Source: CAYPZL01 sp964415045 (GTDB lineage: Bacteria > Planctomycetota > Phycisphaerae > Sedimentisphaerales > Anaerobacaceae). From it: 64,000 nucleotides of DNA. The stretch covers positions 12,530 to 76,529 of the forward strand of contig CAYPZL010000005.1 in NCBI GenBank assembly GCA_964415045.1. Reading direction: 5' to 3'. This document shows, in pieces, positions 43,929 through 52,695 of the stretch. The position numbers and the translations under genes are program-made. Positions within the stretch are counted from its first letter, which is position 1. Every line of letters starts with the position of its first letter. The notes below the pieces were generated by a model, which saw nothing but the letters and a program-made list of their open reading frames with translations, searched no databases and was not told the DNA's origin.

Positions 43929-45053
43929 CTATTCTCCGTCGATGCTGACGCCGAAAGCACCAAGGACGTCGTCAATCGGGTTCGCGACCGTCATGGTGGA
44001 ACCACCGGCAAAGAGCAGCCCCACCGGACTATACGTTTCGTCATCAGTCACGATCAGCGATCCGGAGTCACCGCCGGCACTGAAGGTGCCGGGTGTAATG
44101 ATGATCTGCCCGACAAAAATCGCGAAACCACTGCTGTATCGCACCTTGACCGTAGCGTTGATTCCATCGACTACGCCCGAAGTCAGGCCCGTGGTGCGAC
44201 CATACTTCTGGACGGCAAGTGTGCCGACATCGTCAGTAGTCAAAGCTCTCGTTTCATAACTGGGCACCCCGTAGCCGAGTTGTTCACCGTTTTTTTCGTC
44301 CACGGGTGTCGTGTTGCCGACCGCCGGTGTTTCAGCGATGCCATCGCCGTCCAGGTCAACCATGTCCAGGAGGGCGATGGCGGCATCGACTGTGTTGCGG
44401 CCGCGCGGGCCGAACTCCAGTGGTACGAAATCGTCCAGAGTCCCAATTCTGTCACGAGGGTCCTGGCCGCCGTCATATGTGCCGGGGGCCAGGACGTTGT
44501 CGCCTTTGGAAGCCTTGTTTTCATTGGCATAGACGTGGTTGTTGCTCAGGGCGTAGTATACGTCCCCGCTCTTGACCCTGCAGCCGATAGTGCCTGCGGT
44601 GATATCCGGATGGCCCGTCGATACACCGATGGGAACCGGTCGGGGCCAGATAGGGGGCTCGGGTTCAGACGGAGGCTCCGGTTTCGGTGGTTTGCCCGGT
44701 TTGCCCGGTTTGTCCGGTTTGTCCGGTTTGTCCGCAGGGGGCTTGAGGGCATAGATTTTGCCCGTTACCACCGGGCGGACGGGGACGCCTTCCAGGGCTT
44801 CAGGTATACCGGGAACGCCTGGGACCTCCAGCAACACCAGAACTGCCGGCTGGTCGCTGTCAGTCAGGCCGACCGCTGTGCCGACGACGCCTTGTCTGGC
44901 CATGAGCTTCTCGGTGTGCCGCTCCTGGACCTCTTTGACGCGCTGGAACGCGTCTTCGCTGTTGCCCTGGGCGGACAATCCGCCGGCGAAGAAGAGAATC
45001 GCGACGATCATTACGAACGCTAACAGTAGCTGGAATACAGTCCTTCTCGACAT
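43929..45053 (-). CDS. Exported trypsin-like serine protease with proline-rich linker
   Basis: This 374-residue protein has a signal peptide (about residues 1-29, ending GLSAQG), an N-terminal domain (residues 37-102) and a repetitive linker of KPDKPDKPGKPGK type (about 104-140). The catalytic domain begins near residue 145: His in ALSNNHVYA, Asp in NTVDAAIALLD and Ser in AGGDSGSLIV form the triad. The domain resembles exported trypsin/chymotrypsin-like proteases of planctomycetes. The related small protein follows 41 bp downstream. Confidence 0.9.
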   Translation of the reverse strand: MSRRTVFQLLLAFVMIVAILFFAGGLSAQGNSEDAFQRVKEVQERHTEKLMARQGVVGTAVGLTDSDQPAVLVLLEVPGVPGIPEALEGVPVRPVVTGKIYALKPPADKPDKPDKPGKPGKPPKPEPPSEPEPPIWPRPVPIGVSTGHPDITAGTIGCRVKSGDVYYALSNNHVYANENKASKGDNVLAPGTYDGGQDPRDRIGTLDDFVPLEFGPRGRNTVDAAIALLDMVDLDGDGIAETPAVGNTTPVDEKNGEQLGYGVPSYETRALTTDDVGTLAVQKYGRTTGLTSGVVDGINATVKVRYSSGFAIFVGQIIITPGTFSAGGDSGSLIVTDDETYSPVGLLFAGGSTMTVANPIDDVLGAFGVSIDGE

Positions 45054-45483
45054 GATCGACCCCTTTCACAGATGCAGAACACTCTTTACTCCGAACACCC
45101 TCTATCTAAAGTCTATATCGGCTCCTCGGATTGCAAAAATGCAAATTTCCCATCCGTGAGTGCCCGCTCCGATATTCTCACCGCTGGACTGAAATTATGC
45201 CACATTCGCCCCTCATCTGTCAAGTTTTTCTGACGGACCGATCCCGTCCATGACAACTCGCTCGGTTGGTGGGAGGGCGTTGCCTTTTCCCAGTGCCAAG
45301 GAGGGAACGAAACGGCTTTGTCAGGGTGAATTGTGGAAGGCGATCGTGCTCTGCGGAGGGACGCCACAGCCTCGGCACGAGGGAAGACCGCAAACCGTAG
45401 AACAAGAACAGTGACGCGGCTCGCGCGAGGGCGGCCGATGGTTTTTGCCAGGCGCCCCGTGCGTCACGTGAGGATTAGCGCGA
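45054..45483. other. Intergenic region without supported gene
   Basis: The 430 bp between the divergent protease and HTH genes show only short shadow frames and no clear promoter pair. The minus-strand side carries the protease leader. Confidence 0.5.
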
Positions 45484-45714
45484 ATGGATACAGACGTCAT
45501 GACCCTGGAGGAGGTGGCCGCCTACTTGCGGCTGAAACCGCAGACGATCTACACCTGGGCGCAGGAGAAGAGAATTCCCGCCGCCAAACTGGGCAAGGAG
45601 TGGCGCTTCCGAAAGTCCATCATCGATGAATGGTTTCTCCAGCACATCGATGAGAAGTTTTCCGACGTGGTGGAGCGGTGGAAATCGAACCAGCGAGACC
45701 AAAGACAGCGCTGA
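45484..45714 (+). CDS. Excisionase/BldC-type helix-turn-helix protein
   Basis: A 76-residue MerR-like DNA-binding protein. MTLEEVAAYLRLKPQTIYTWAQ is the winged helix-turn-helix signature of the excisionase family, followed by GKEWRFRKSIIDEWF for the wing. Such domains are common as small regulators and are not limited to phage. It stands alone, 274 bp upstream of the large VWA operon on the same strand and might regulate it; that is speculation. Confidence 0.85.
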   Translation: MDTDVMTLEEVAAYLRLKPQTIYTWAQEKRIPAAKLGKEWRFRKSIIDEWFLQHIDEKFSDVVERWKSNQRDQRQR

Positions 45715-45813
45715 TCGGTGTTGCCGCCGCAGGCGCGAGAGAGTCACGCGAGACCCGGAGGCAATGCCAATCCCGTGGACTTTGCAGAAAAGGCTGGGCC
45801 TGGCCGGCGCCAC

Positions 45814-45822
45814 TGGTATAAT
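45814..45822 (+). promoter_or_regulatory. Extended -10 promoter before the MoxR/VWA operon
   Basis: TGGTATAAT (45814-45822) is an extended -10 with perfect TATAAT; no clear -35 is visible. A start near 45829 would give a ~160-base leader before the first gene (TTG at 45989). Confidence 0.45.
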
Positions 45823-45988
45823 GAGCGGGCGGAGAATCGCAAAGGCATCGTAGCCGGCGCGTTCCCCGGTGAAATCCTGGAGAAAGTGGGAAACGCTTGC
45901 GAGAGTTTTGCGTCATACTATGCGTAGGGACATAATCTGACGGAACCCCTTTTTCCTGTCCCGCGTATAGACGGCAAAGGAGCGATCT

Positions 45989-47644
45989 TTGTCACTGGCC
46001 AAGCCATTTCGGCAGAAGCTCAAAGCGGCTCGTACGCGGTGCGGCGTGAACGTGCTCGTGCGCCAAGCGGGCTGGGTCCTGACACTTGCCGGCGGGGCGG
46101 TCGCCCTGGCGATACTCAGCGAGCGCCTGCTGGCGATACGAGTCCTGACGGTACCGGTGCTGTGGGGCTTCGGGTCCGCGACCGCCGTCCTTGTCCTGCT
46201 TCTCTGGCTTCTCCGGTTTCCCAGCCGGATGCAAGTGTCCCTGCTGGTTGACGAGCGGTTGGGCTTGCGCGAGCGTTGCAGCACGACGCTGGCGCTGGCG
46301 CAGTCGCAACATCCATTTGCGCAGGCAGCGCGGGCCGATGCGTTGCGGGCCGTGCAACGTGCCGACGTGCAGAAGCACTTTCCCATTCGTTTCTCGCGCA
46401 ACTGGATGTACGGCGCGGGGACGTGGCTGGTCGTGGTGGCGGTCCTGTTTGTTCCGAAAAAGGACCTGTTGGGCCTGTTGCGGCAGAAGGAGCAGCAAGC
46501 GGAGGAAGCCAGGCAGATCGAGCAGGCCAAAAGCGACGTTAAGGAAACGGCCGAGTCCGTCAAGGCGGTGGTCAAGGGTCTGGACGCCCCGGAACTGGAG
46601 GAGGAGCTTGGGAAGCTGGACAAGCTCTCGGAGGCCGGCACGCCCGAGGAAGTGAAACGCCAGGCAATCAAGGCGTTGGGCGACCTCTCTGAAAAGATCA
46701 AGCAGATGCAGAAGGACGGGCAGATCGAGGCCGCCCGCATGTTGCAGCAGAGGCTCAAGCAGCTTCGGGGCTCGACCGATCCTCTGGCGCATAAGATGCG
46801 CATGGCTCTGGCCAAGGGCCAGTTCGCCCAGGCGGTGCAGATCCTGAGGCATATGCAAAAGCAGATGGCCGAAGGCAAGCTCTCCGAGGCCAAGCGCAAG
46901 GAGCTGGCCGAACAATTGCAGAAGTTGGCCGAGGAGTTGCGCAAGCTGGCCGAGCAAAAGCGCGAGCTGGAAGATGAACTGGGGAAACTCGGGCTCAAGA
47001 AGGACCTGGCGCAGTTGAGTCAGGAGCAGTTGCGCCAAGCCCTCGAGCAGCAGGGGCTCACGCCCGAATTGATCGACCAGCTCATGAACAAGATGGCCGC
47101 GTGCCAGGGGGCGAGCGGTCTGTGTGCGGGGCTTGCCCAGGCCATGGGCGGCGTCGGATTGGGAGCGGGAGGTTTTTCAGGGGACGAGCTGTCCGGCGCT
47201 ATCGGTCAGCTCGACGCGATGGAGGCATTGCAGCAGCAGGCGATCATGCTCCGGGCGAGCCTGGACGAAATCGCCCGGTACGTGGAATTCCTCGGTGACG
47301 ACATGAGCTGGGGCCTCAATGCGGGCGCGCTGCCCGGGGAGCTTCCCAATCCCTTCGGGATCGGCACGAACAAGGCCCGCTCGCGAGCCGAGAACGAGGA
47401 GTATCAGACCGCTACGAAGGCCACGCGGGCCCAGAGCGAGACGGGCAGCGGTCCTCTGGTCGCCAGTTGGTACTTCAAGGACATGCAGGTCAAAGGCGAG
47501 GCTCGGCGTGGTTTCACGGAGGTAGTCCAGGCCGGGCGGGCCAGTGCGGCCGAAGCCATCAGCGAGAATCAAATCCCGCGACGATACGAACAGGCGGTCA
47601 AACAGTACTTCAACCAGCTCGAGGGGAGGGCGACGCAGCCGTGA
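45989..47644 (+). CDS. Membrane-anchored long coiled-coil protein, first gene of the MoxR/VWA operon
   Basis: The start is a TTG at 45989 with AAGGAG seven bases upstream, giving 551 residues (MSLAKPFRQKL). Three N-terminal hydrophobic segments lie at about residues 25-45, 56-75 and 145-160. From ~165 to 350 the sequence is a highly charged coiled coil (EQQAEEARQIEQAKSDVKET, ELAEQLQKLAEELRKLAEQK). A Gly/Ala-rich stretch follows, then a charged C-terminus. In similar planctomycete operons this position holds a membrane helical protein; I do not recognise the family. It may organise the complex encoded downstream. Confidence 0.8.
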   Translation: MSLAKPFRQKLKAARTRCGVNVLVRQAGWVLTLAGGAVALAILSERLLAIRVLTVPVLWGFGSATAVLVLLLWLLRFPSRMQVSLLVDERLGLRERCSTTLALAQSQHPFAQAARADALRAVQRADVQKHFPIRFSRNWMYGAGTWLVVVAVLFVPKKDLLGLLRQKEQQAEEARQIEQAKSDVKETAESVKAVVKGLDAPELEEELGKLDKLSEAGTPEEVKRQAIKALGDLSEKIKQMQKDGQIEAARMLQQRLKQLRGSTDPLAHKMRMALAKGQFAQAVQILRHMQKQMAEGKLSEAKRKELAEQLQKLAEELRKLAEQKRELEDELGKLGLKKDLAQLSQEQLRQALEQQGLTPELIDQLMNKMAACQGASGLCAGLAQAMGGVGLGAGGFSGDELSGAIGQLDAMEALQQQAIMLRASLDEIARYVEFLGDDMSWGLNAGALPGELPNPFGIGTNKARSRAENEEYQTATKATRAQSETGSGPLVASWYFKDMQVKGEARRGFTEVVQAGRASAAEAISENQIPRRYEQAVKQYFNQLEGRATQP

Positions 47645-47726
47645 GCCCGCAATGGCCTCAGATAGTTCGACGGAGCCGGCGGGCTTGTCTCGTGGATGTT
47701 GCGCACCATGATCGGGTACAGTCAGA

Positions 47727-50669
47727 GTGAATAGCACGTACGGATTCTATTTCGGTCAGCCCTGGTGGCTTCTGGCGGCGTGCGTGCTCGTTCCGATGCT
47801 GTGGCTGGCCCGCCGGAACCTGGCGGCGCTGGGAGGGGCCCGTCGCGTGGCGGCCATCGTCTCTCGTGCCGTTGTCGTGCTGCTGCTGGTTGTCCTACTG
47901 GCCCGCCCCATGCTGGTGCGCAAGAGCCGTCGGGCGACGGTGATCGCGGTGGTGGATCGCAGCCAGTCGATCCCGGTCGAGTTGAGCGAGCTTGCCCTGG
48001 ATTACCTGTCTCATGCGGCCGGCTTGAAAGAGCCCCAGGACCAGTTTGCCGTGGTGAACGTGGCGGAGGCCGCCCGCATTGCGAAGCTTCCCGCAAGTGA
48101 TACGGTCGTGCCGAGGCGCAGCACCATGCTGACCGGGCGACACACCTCTCTGGCCGACGGCGTCGAGATGGCGATGGCCATCGCGCCGCCCGACACCGCC
48201 ACGCGGATCGTTCTTATCAGCGAGGGAAATGAAACGGAAGGCGATCTGAAGGCCGTCTCGCGGACCGCGGCGGCCAACAAGATTCCCATCGATGTGCTGC
48301 CGGTGCGTTATCAATACGCCAGCGAAGTATTGTTCAAACGGTTGGTGGTTCCGCCTCGCGCCCGCAGCGGACAGACCATTTCGCTTCGCTTCATTCTGGA
48401 CAGCACAGCGGCGGTGTCGGGGAAGCTGCTGCTGACGTTGAACGAACGACCGGTCGACCTGGCGCCCGGCAGTTCGGAAGTGGCCGTCCCGGTCCGGCTC
48501 AAGGAAGGCACGAACGTCAAGACCGTCTCCATACCCGTCGGCGCCGCCGGGGTCCACATGTTCGAAGCCGTCTTTTTGCCTGACGAGGCCGACCGGGATC
48601 GCATTGCCGAGAACAATCGTGCCAGCGCGATGACGTACGTCGCCGGCCCCGGCCAGGTGCACATCTTCGACGTCGACGGCGGTGGCGCGGATCTCGAGAT
48701 CGCTCTGGAGCAGGCGGACATCGAGGTCCGCCGGACCGATATCGCCGAACTGCCGAGCGAGTTGCCGCGCCTGCTCGATGTGGACGCCGTCATATTGGTC
48801 AACACGCCGATCCATCAGGTTTCGCTGGGGCAGCAGGAGATGCTGTACCGGTACGTCAACGACCTCGGCGGAGGCCTGGTCATGGTCGGCGGCCCTGAGT
48901 CCTTCGGGGCCGGCGGCTGGATCGACTCGCCGGTGGCTCAGATTCTGCCCGTGGACCTGGACCCGCCGCAGAAAAAGCAGATGCCTCGCGGCGCGCTGGT
49001 GCTGGTGATCGACCGCAGCGGCTCGATGACCGGGGAAAAGGTGCATATCTGCAAGGTGGCCGCGGCCGCGGCGGTGCGCCTGCTCAGCCGGCTCGATATG
49101 GTCGGGGTCGTCGCCTTCGATGCCGAAACCGAATGGAGGGTGCCGCTTAAATCGGCGGAGAACAAGGAGGACATCTGCCGGGCCATCGGCGAGATTCGCG
49201 CCGGCGGGGGAACGATCATGGGTCCGGCCATGAAACTGGCTTTCGAGGCCCTGGACGGTGTCGAGGCCGGCATCAGGCACGTGATTCTGCTTACCGACGG
49301 CAGAACCTCCGACGCCCCGGAATGCAGGAGGCTGGGGGAGAGTCTCGCCGGCAGCGGTATTACGGTCTCGACGGTGGCCGTGGGGCCCGAAGCGGACAGC
49401 CAACTGCTCTACGACATCGCCACCACCACGGAAGGGCGGTTCTATCGTGTCACGGACCTGATGAATATCCCGGAGATCTTCGTCAAGGAGGCGCAGGTGG
49501 TCCGGCGGACCATGATCGTGGAACAGACATTCGCGCCGCAGGTTGTCGCGAGGCTGAGCGAGACCATCAAGGGGGTGACCCTTCCGCTACCCGCATTGGA
49601 CGGCTACGTCCTGACCGGGCCCAAGGGCGGTCTGAACCAGTTAGTGCTGTCCAGTCACGAGGCGGACCCCATTCTGGCGGTCTGTCAGTCCGGCCTGGGG
49701 CGCTGCGTGGCGTTTACCAGCTCGGCCGACAGTCGCTGGGCGGGTTCGTGGCTGCAGTGGCCCGAGTTCTCACGGTTCTGGGAGCAGGTCGTGCGTTGGG
49801 CGGGCAAGCCCGGGCAGTCTTCCGACTGCGAGATTTTCGTGGACGTGGAGGGCCGTGAGGCCGTGATCAACGTGGAAGCGTCCGACGCCGAGGGCCGATT
49901 CGTGCCGTTCGCCAGCATCGAGGGGCAGGTGCTCACGCCGGAGATGAAGGCTGAATCGCTGCCCTTGACCCAGACCGGTCCGGGACGCTACTCCGGTCGC
50001 TTCCGGGCGCCCGCCTCGGGCAGTTACGTCGTGAACCTGCGGTATCGAAAGGCCGCGCCGGAGCAGGGGACGCGATTGGCCAATGCGGTGGTCACTGTCC
50101 CGTTCGCCCCGGAGTTTCGCGACCTCTCGGACAATGCGCCTCTGCTGGAGGAGGTCGCTCAGATCACGGGGGGCCGGGTCCTGCCTTCGGACCCGAACGA
50201 GGCGAAGCTGTACGAGTACGCGGGCCTGAAGTTTCCAGAGACGCACCTGCCTCTGTTGCGGCCGCTGATGCTGGCATGGATCGCGGTCTTTTTGCTGGAC
50301 GTGGCGGTACGGCGGGTCGTGCTGGACGTGCGGGCCGCCCTGCGCCGGGTCCGGTCGTGGGTCAGTTCGGCGGCGCGGCGACAGGAGGATGAGACAATCA
50401 CCCGGCTGCAGGCTCGCCGGCAGAAGCTGCGCCAGCAGTGGTCGGGGCGCACCCTCGATTCCATCGCGACCCGGCGCTACGACGGGGCCGAGCAATACGA
50501 GGGCGAGCTTCTCAGTAGCCGGCCGCAACACGGGGACGAGAAGGCCGAGAAGCCTTCGGAAGCCGAATCTGCCAAGAAACCCGCGCCCGCACCTGGGTCG
50601 CATATCGACCAGCTTCTGCGGGCCCGACGCCACAAGGGCGAGACAGACGGAAACGAAGACGCCGACTGA
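47727..50669 (+). CDS. Membrane protein with two von Willebrand A-like domains and a GATase-like domain
   Basis: The 980-residue protein begins at a GTG (47727). Two N-terminal transmembrane segments (about 12-27 and 47-62) are followed by a VWA-like domain whose metal site DRSQS starts at Asp77. A glutamine-amidotransferase-like stretch (DAVILVNTPIH...GGGLVMVGGPESFGAGGW) follows at about 350-400. A second VWA domain has an intact MIDAS DRSGS at Asp429-Ser433, with TIMGP and DGRTS later. A C-terminal helix (LLRPLMLAWIAVFLLDVAV) and a charged tail complete it. It lies 82 bp after the coiled-coil gene and 19 bp before moxR. Confidence 0.9.
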   Translation: MNSTYGFYFGQPWWLLAACVLVPMLWLARRNLAALGGARRVAAIVSRAVVVLLLVVLLARPMLVRKSRRATVIAVVDRSQSIPVELSELALDYLSHAAGLKEPQDQFAVVNVAEAARIAKLPASDTVVPRRSTMLTGRHTSLADGVEMAMAIAPPDTATRIVLISEGNETEGDLKAVSRTAAANKIPIDVLPVRYQYASEVLFKRLVVPPRARSGQTISLRFILDSTAAVSGKLLLTLNERPVDLAPGSSEVAVPVRLKEGTNVKTVSIPVGAAGVHMFEAVFLPDEADRDRIAENNRASAMTYVAGPGQVHIFDVDGGGADLEIALEQADIEVRRTDIAELPSELPRLLDVDAVILVNTPIHQVSLGQQEMLYRYVNDLGGGLVMVGGPESFGAGGWIDSPVAQILPVDLDPPQKKQMPRGALVLVIDRSGSMTGEKVHICKVAAAAAVRLLSRLDMVGVVAFDAETEWRVPLKSAENKEDICRAIGEIRAGGGTIMGPAMKLAFEALDGVEAGIRHVILLTDGRTSDAPECRRLGESLAGSGITVSTVAVGPEADSQLLYDIATTTEGRFYRVTDLMNIPEIFVKEAQVVRRTMIVEQTFAPQVVARLSETIKGVTLPLPALDGYVLTGPKGGLNQLVLSSHEADPILAVCQSGLGRCVAFTSSADSRWAGSWLQWPEFSRFWEQVVRWAGKPGQSSDCEIFVDVEGREAVINVEASDAEGRFVPFASIEGQVLTPEMKAESLPLTQTGPGRYSGRFRAPASGSYVVNLRYRKAAPEQGTRLANAVVTVPFAPEFRDLSDNAPLLEEVAQITGGRVLPSDPNEAKLYEYAGLKFPETHLPLLRPLMLAWIAVFLLDVAVRRVVLDVRAALRRVRSWVSSAARRQEDETITRLQARRQKLRQQWSGRTLDSIATRRYDGAEQYEGELLSSRPQHGDEKAEKPSEAESAKKPAPAPGSHIDQLLRARRHKGETDGNEDAD

Positions 50670-50688
50670 GTGTCAGGAGAATGACAAA

Positions 50689-51714
50689 ATGACGATGAAC
50701 GAGAAGGAAGTGGAAAAACAGTGCCGGGATTTCCGTGAGATGTTCGAGGCCTTGCGCGGCGAGATCGGCAAGGTCATCGTCGGCCATCAGGATATCGTGG
50801 ACGACGTCCTCATATCGCTGTTCAGCGGAGGGCACGTGCTTCTGGAAGGGGTTCCGGGGTTGGGCAAGACCCTGCTGGTACGCACGCTGAGCTCGGCGTT
50901 CTCGCTGGAGTTTCGGCGCATCCAGTTTACGCCGGATCTGATGCCGGCCGACATCATCGGCACCAACATTGTGATGGAGGACCCCGGCACCGGGCGGCGC
51001 GAGTTCCAGTTCCAGCAGGGGCCCATCTTCGGGCAGATCATCCTGGCCGACGAGATCAATCGTGCAACGCCCAAAACGCAGTCGGCCATGCTCGAGGCGA
51101 TGCAGGAACATTCGGTCACCAGCGGCGGGCAGGTCCGCCGGCTGCCCGAGCCTTTCATGGTCCTGGCGACGCAGAACCCGATCGAGCAGGAAGGAACGTA
51201 TCCGCTGCCCGAGGCGCAATTGGACCGGTTCTTCTTTAAGCTGCTGGTCTCGTACAGCGACCGCGAGCAGCTCAAGGCGATTCTGGATCGTACCACGACG
51301 GGGGCCGACCCTCGGGCCGAATCGGTCGCGGATACGGAGAAGATACTCTGGGCGCAGAAGCTGGTTCGCGAGGTCGTTGTGGCCGAGCACGTTCAGGATT
51401 ACGCCGTGCGGCTAGTGCTGGCCACGCACCCCCAGGGCGAGTACGCCACCGACATGACGAACCGGTTCGTGCGTTTCGGCTCCTCGCCGCGCGGCGTGCA
51501 GGCGCTCGTGCTGGCCGGGAAGGTTCGAGCGCTTCTGGACGAACGCTACCACGTGAGTTTCGACGACATATCGAAATCGGCGCTGCCGGCGTTGCGGCAT
51601 CGGCTCCTGCTGAATTTTGAGGGCCACGCCGAGGGAATCGTAACCGATGAGGTGGTGAGTGACATTATCAAGAGCACGCCGAAAACGTTGGAGCAGAAGC
51701 TTGATGTTCCGTGA
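50689..51714 (+). CDS. MoxR-family AAA+ ATPase
   Basis: The 341-residue reading starts at the ATG at 50689 (AGGAG upstream); the longer frame from 50389 runs inside the VWA gene. Walker A GVPGLGKT (54-61) and Walker B LADEINRA are intact, with the sensor motif LATQNPIEQEGTYPLPEAQLDRF. MoxR ATPases act as chaperones that assemble or activate complexes with VWA-domain partners, which lie both before and after it. The DUF58 gene begins 47 bp downstream. Confidence 0.96.
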   Translation: MTMNEKEVEKQCRDFREMFEALRGEIGKVIVGHQDIVDDVLISLFSGGHVLLEGVPGLGKTLLVRTLSSAFSLEFRRIQFTPDLMPADIIGTNIVMEDPGTGRREFQFQQGPIFGQIILADEINRATPKTQSAMLEAMQEHSVTSGGQVRRLPEPFMVLATQNPIEQEGTYPLPEAQLDRFFFKLLVSYSDREQLKAILDRTTTGADPRAESVADTEKILWAQKLVREVVVAEHVQDYAVRLVLATHPQGEYATDMTNRFVRFGSSPRGVQALVLAGKVRALLDERYHVSFDDISKSALPALRHRLLLNFEGHAEGIVTDEVVSDIIKSTPKTLEQKLDVP

Positions 51715-51761
51715 TTCAGGGATTTGTGCGTAGTGGATTGTTTCCAGGGTCGAACGGAGAA

Positions 51762-52676
51762 ATGGCGACGGCAAAACCAACAACATCAGCGCGAAGGTTG
51801 ACCGAGCTGCTTGATCCGGAGTTCATGGCCCGCCTGGATTCTCTCGACGTTCTCAGTCGCAAGATCCTGCAAGGCAAGCTCCAGGGAGAGCGGCGGTCGA
51901 AGCGTCGCGGCCAGAGCGTCGAGTTCGCCGACCATCGACCGTACGTGGCCGGCGACGATCTGCGTTTCGTCGATTGGAACATCTACGGCCGGCTCGAACA
52001 GCTCTTCCTCAAGCTGTTCCTGGAGGAGCAGGATTTGACCGTTCACATCCTGCTCGACACCAGCGCCTCGATGGGCACGGGCGACCCGTCCAAAGAGCGG
52101 TTCACGAAGAAGCTCGCGGCGGCGCTTGGCTATATCAGCCTCGTGAACAACAACCGTTTGACGCTCAGCCTGTTCGGCGACGGTCTGCGCGCGCAACTAC
52201 CGAATCTGCGCGGGCGGAACTATCTGCCACACATGGCCGAGCTGCTCCTGGGTACGGCCTGTGACGGTTTCTCCGATTTCGAGAAGGCCTGTCGCGAAGC
52301 CGCGGCCGGACGCCTCGGTACCGGCGTGACCGTCGTGGTATCCGACTTCCTTTTCAAGCAAGGCTACGAGAGCGGCCTACGCCGCCTCATCGGCGACAAG
52401 TACGACCTCTATGTCGTGCAGGTGCTGTCTCCCCAGGAGGTCACCCCCGATCTCGCGGGCGACTTGAAGCTCCTCGACGTCGAGGACGGCGATGCCGCTG
52501 AGATCACCGTGACGTCGGCACTCATCCAATATTACAAGCGTAACCTGGCTGCCTATTGCAACGAGCTGAGGAATTTCTGCACGCGGCGCGGAGCCGTCTG
52601 CGTGCGTGTCATCTCGAGCGATTCGGTGGAATCTCTCGTTTTGAACTACCTCCGGCGAATTCGCCTGCTGCGGTAG
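51762..52676 (+). CDS. DUF58 domain protein
   Basis: A 304-residue protein of the DUF58 family that normally follows moxR. The motif GQSVEFADHRPYVAGDDLRFVDWNIYGRLEQLFLK is the DUF58 signature, and LLDTSASMG is a VWA-type metal site. The ATG at 51762 is chosen; a GTG at 51711 overlapping the moxR stop gives a 17-residue extension without family character. DUF58 proteins bind the MoxR ATPase as substrate or adaptor. Confidence 0.95.
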   Translation: MATAKPTTSARRLTELLDPEFMARLDSLDVLSRKILQGKLQGERRSKRRGQSVEFADHRPYVAGDDLRFVDWNIYGRLEQLFLKLFLEEQDLTVHILLDTSASMGTGDPSKERFTKKLAAALGYISLVNNNRLTLSLFGDGLRAQLPNLRGRNYLPHMAELLLGTACDGFSDFEKACREAAAGRLGTGVTVVVSDFLFKQGYESGLRRLIGDKYDLYVVQVLSPQEVTPDLAGDLKLLDVEDGDAAEITVTSALIQYYKRNLAAYCNELRNFCTRRGAVCVRVISSDSVESLVLNYLRRIRLLR

Positions 52677-52695
52677 CTGGAAGGATAGACACGGC

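Noticed and set aside
44650..44760. KPDKPGK repeats in the protease as a DNA satellite
   Set aside because: The repeat encodes a proline-rich linker inside a real gene; it is a protein-level repeat.
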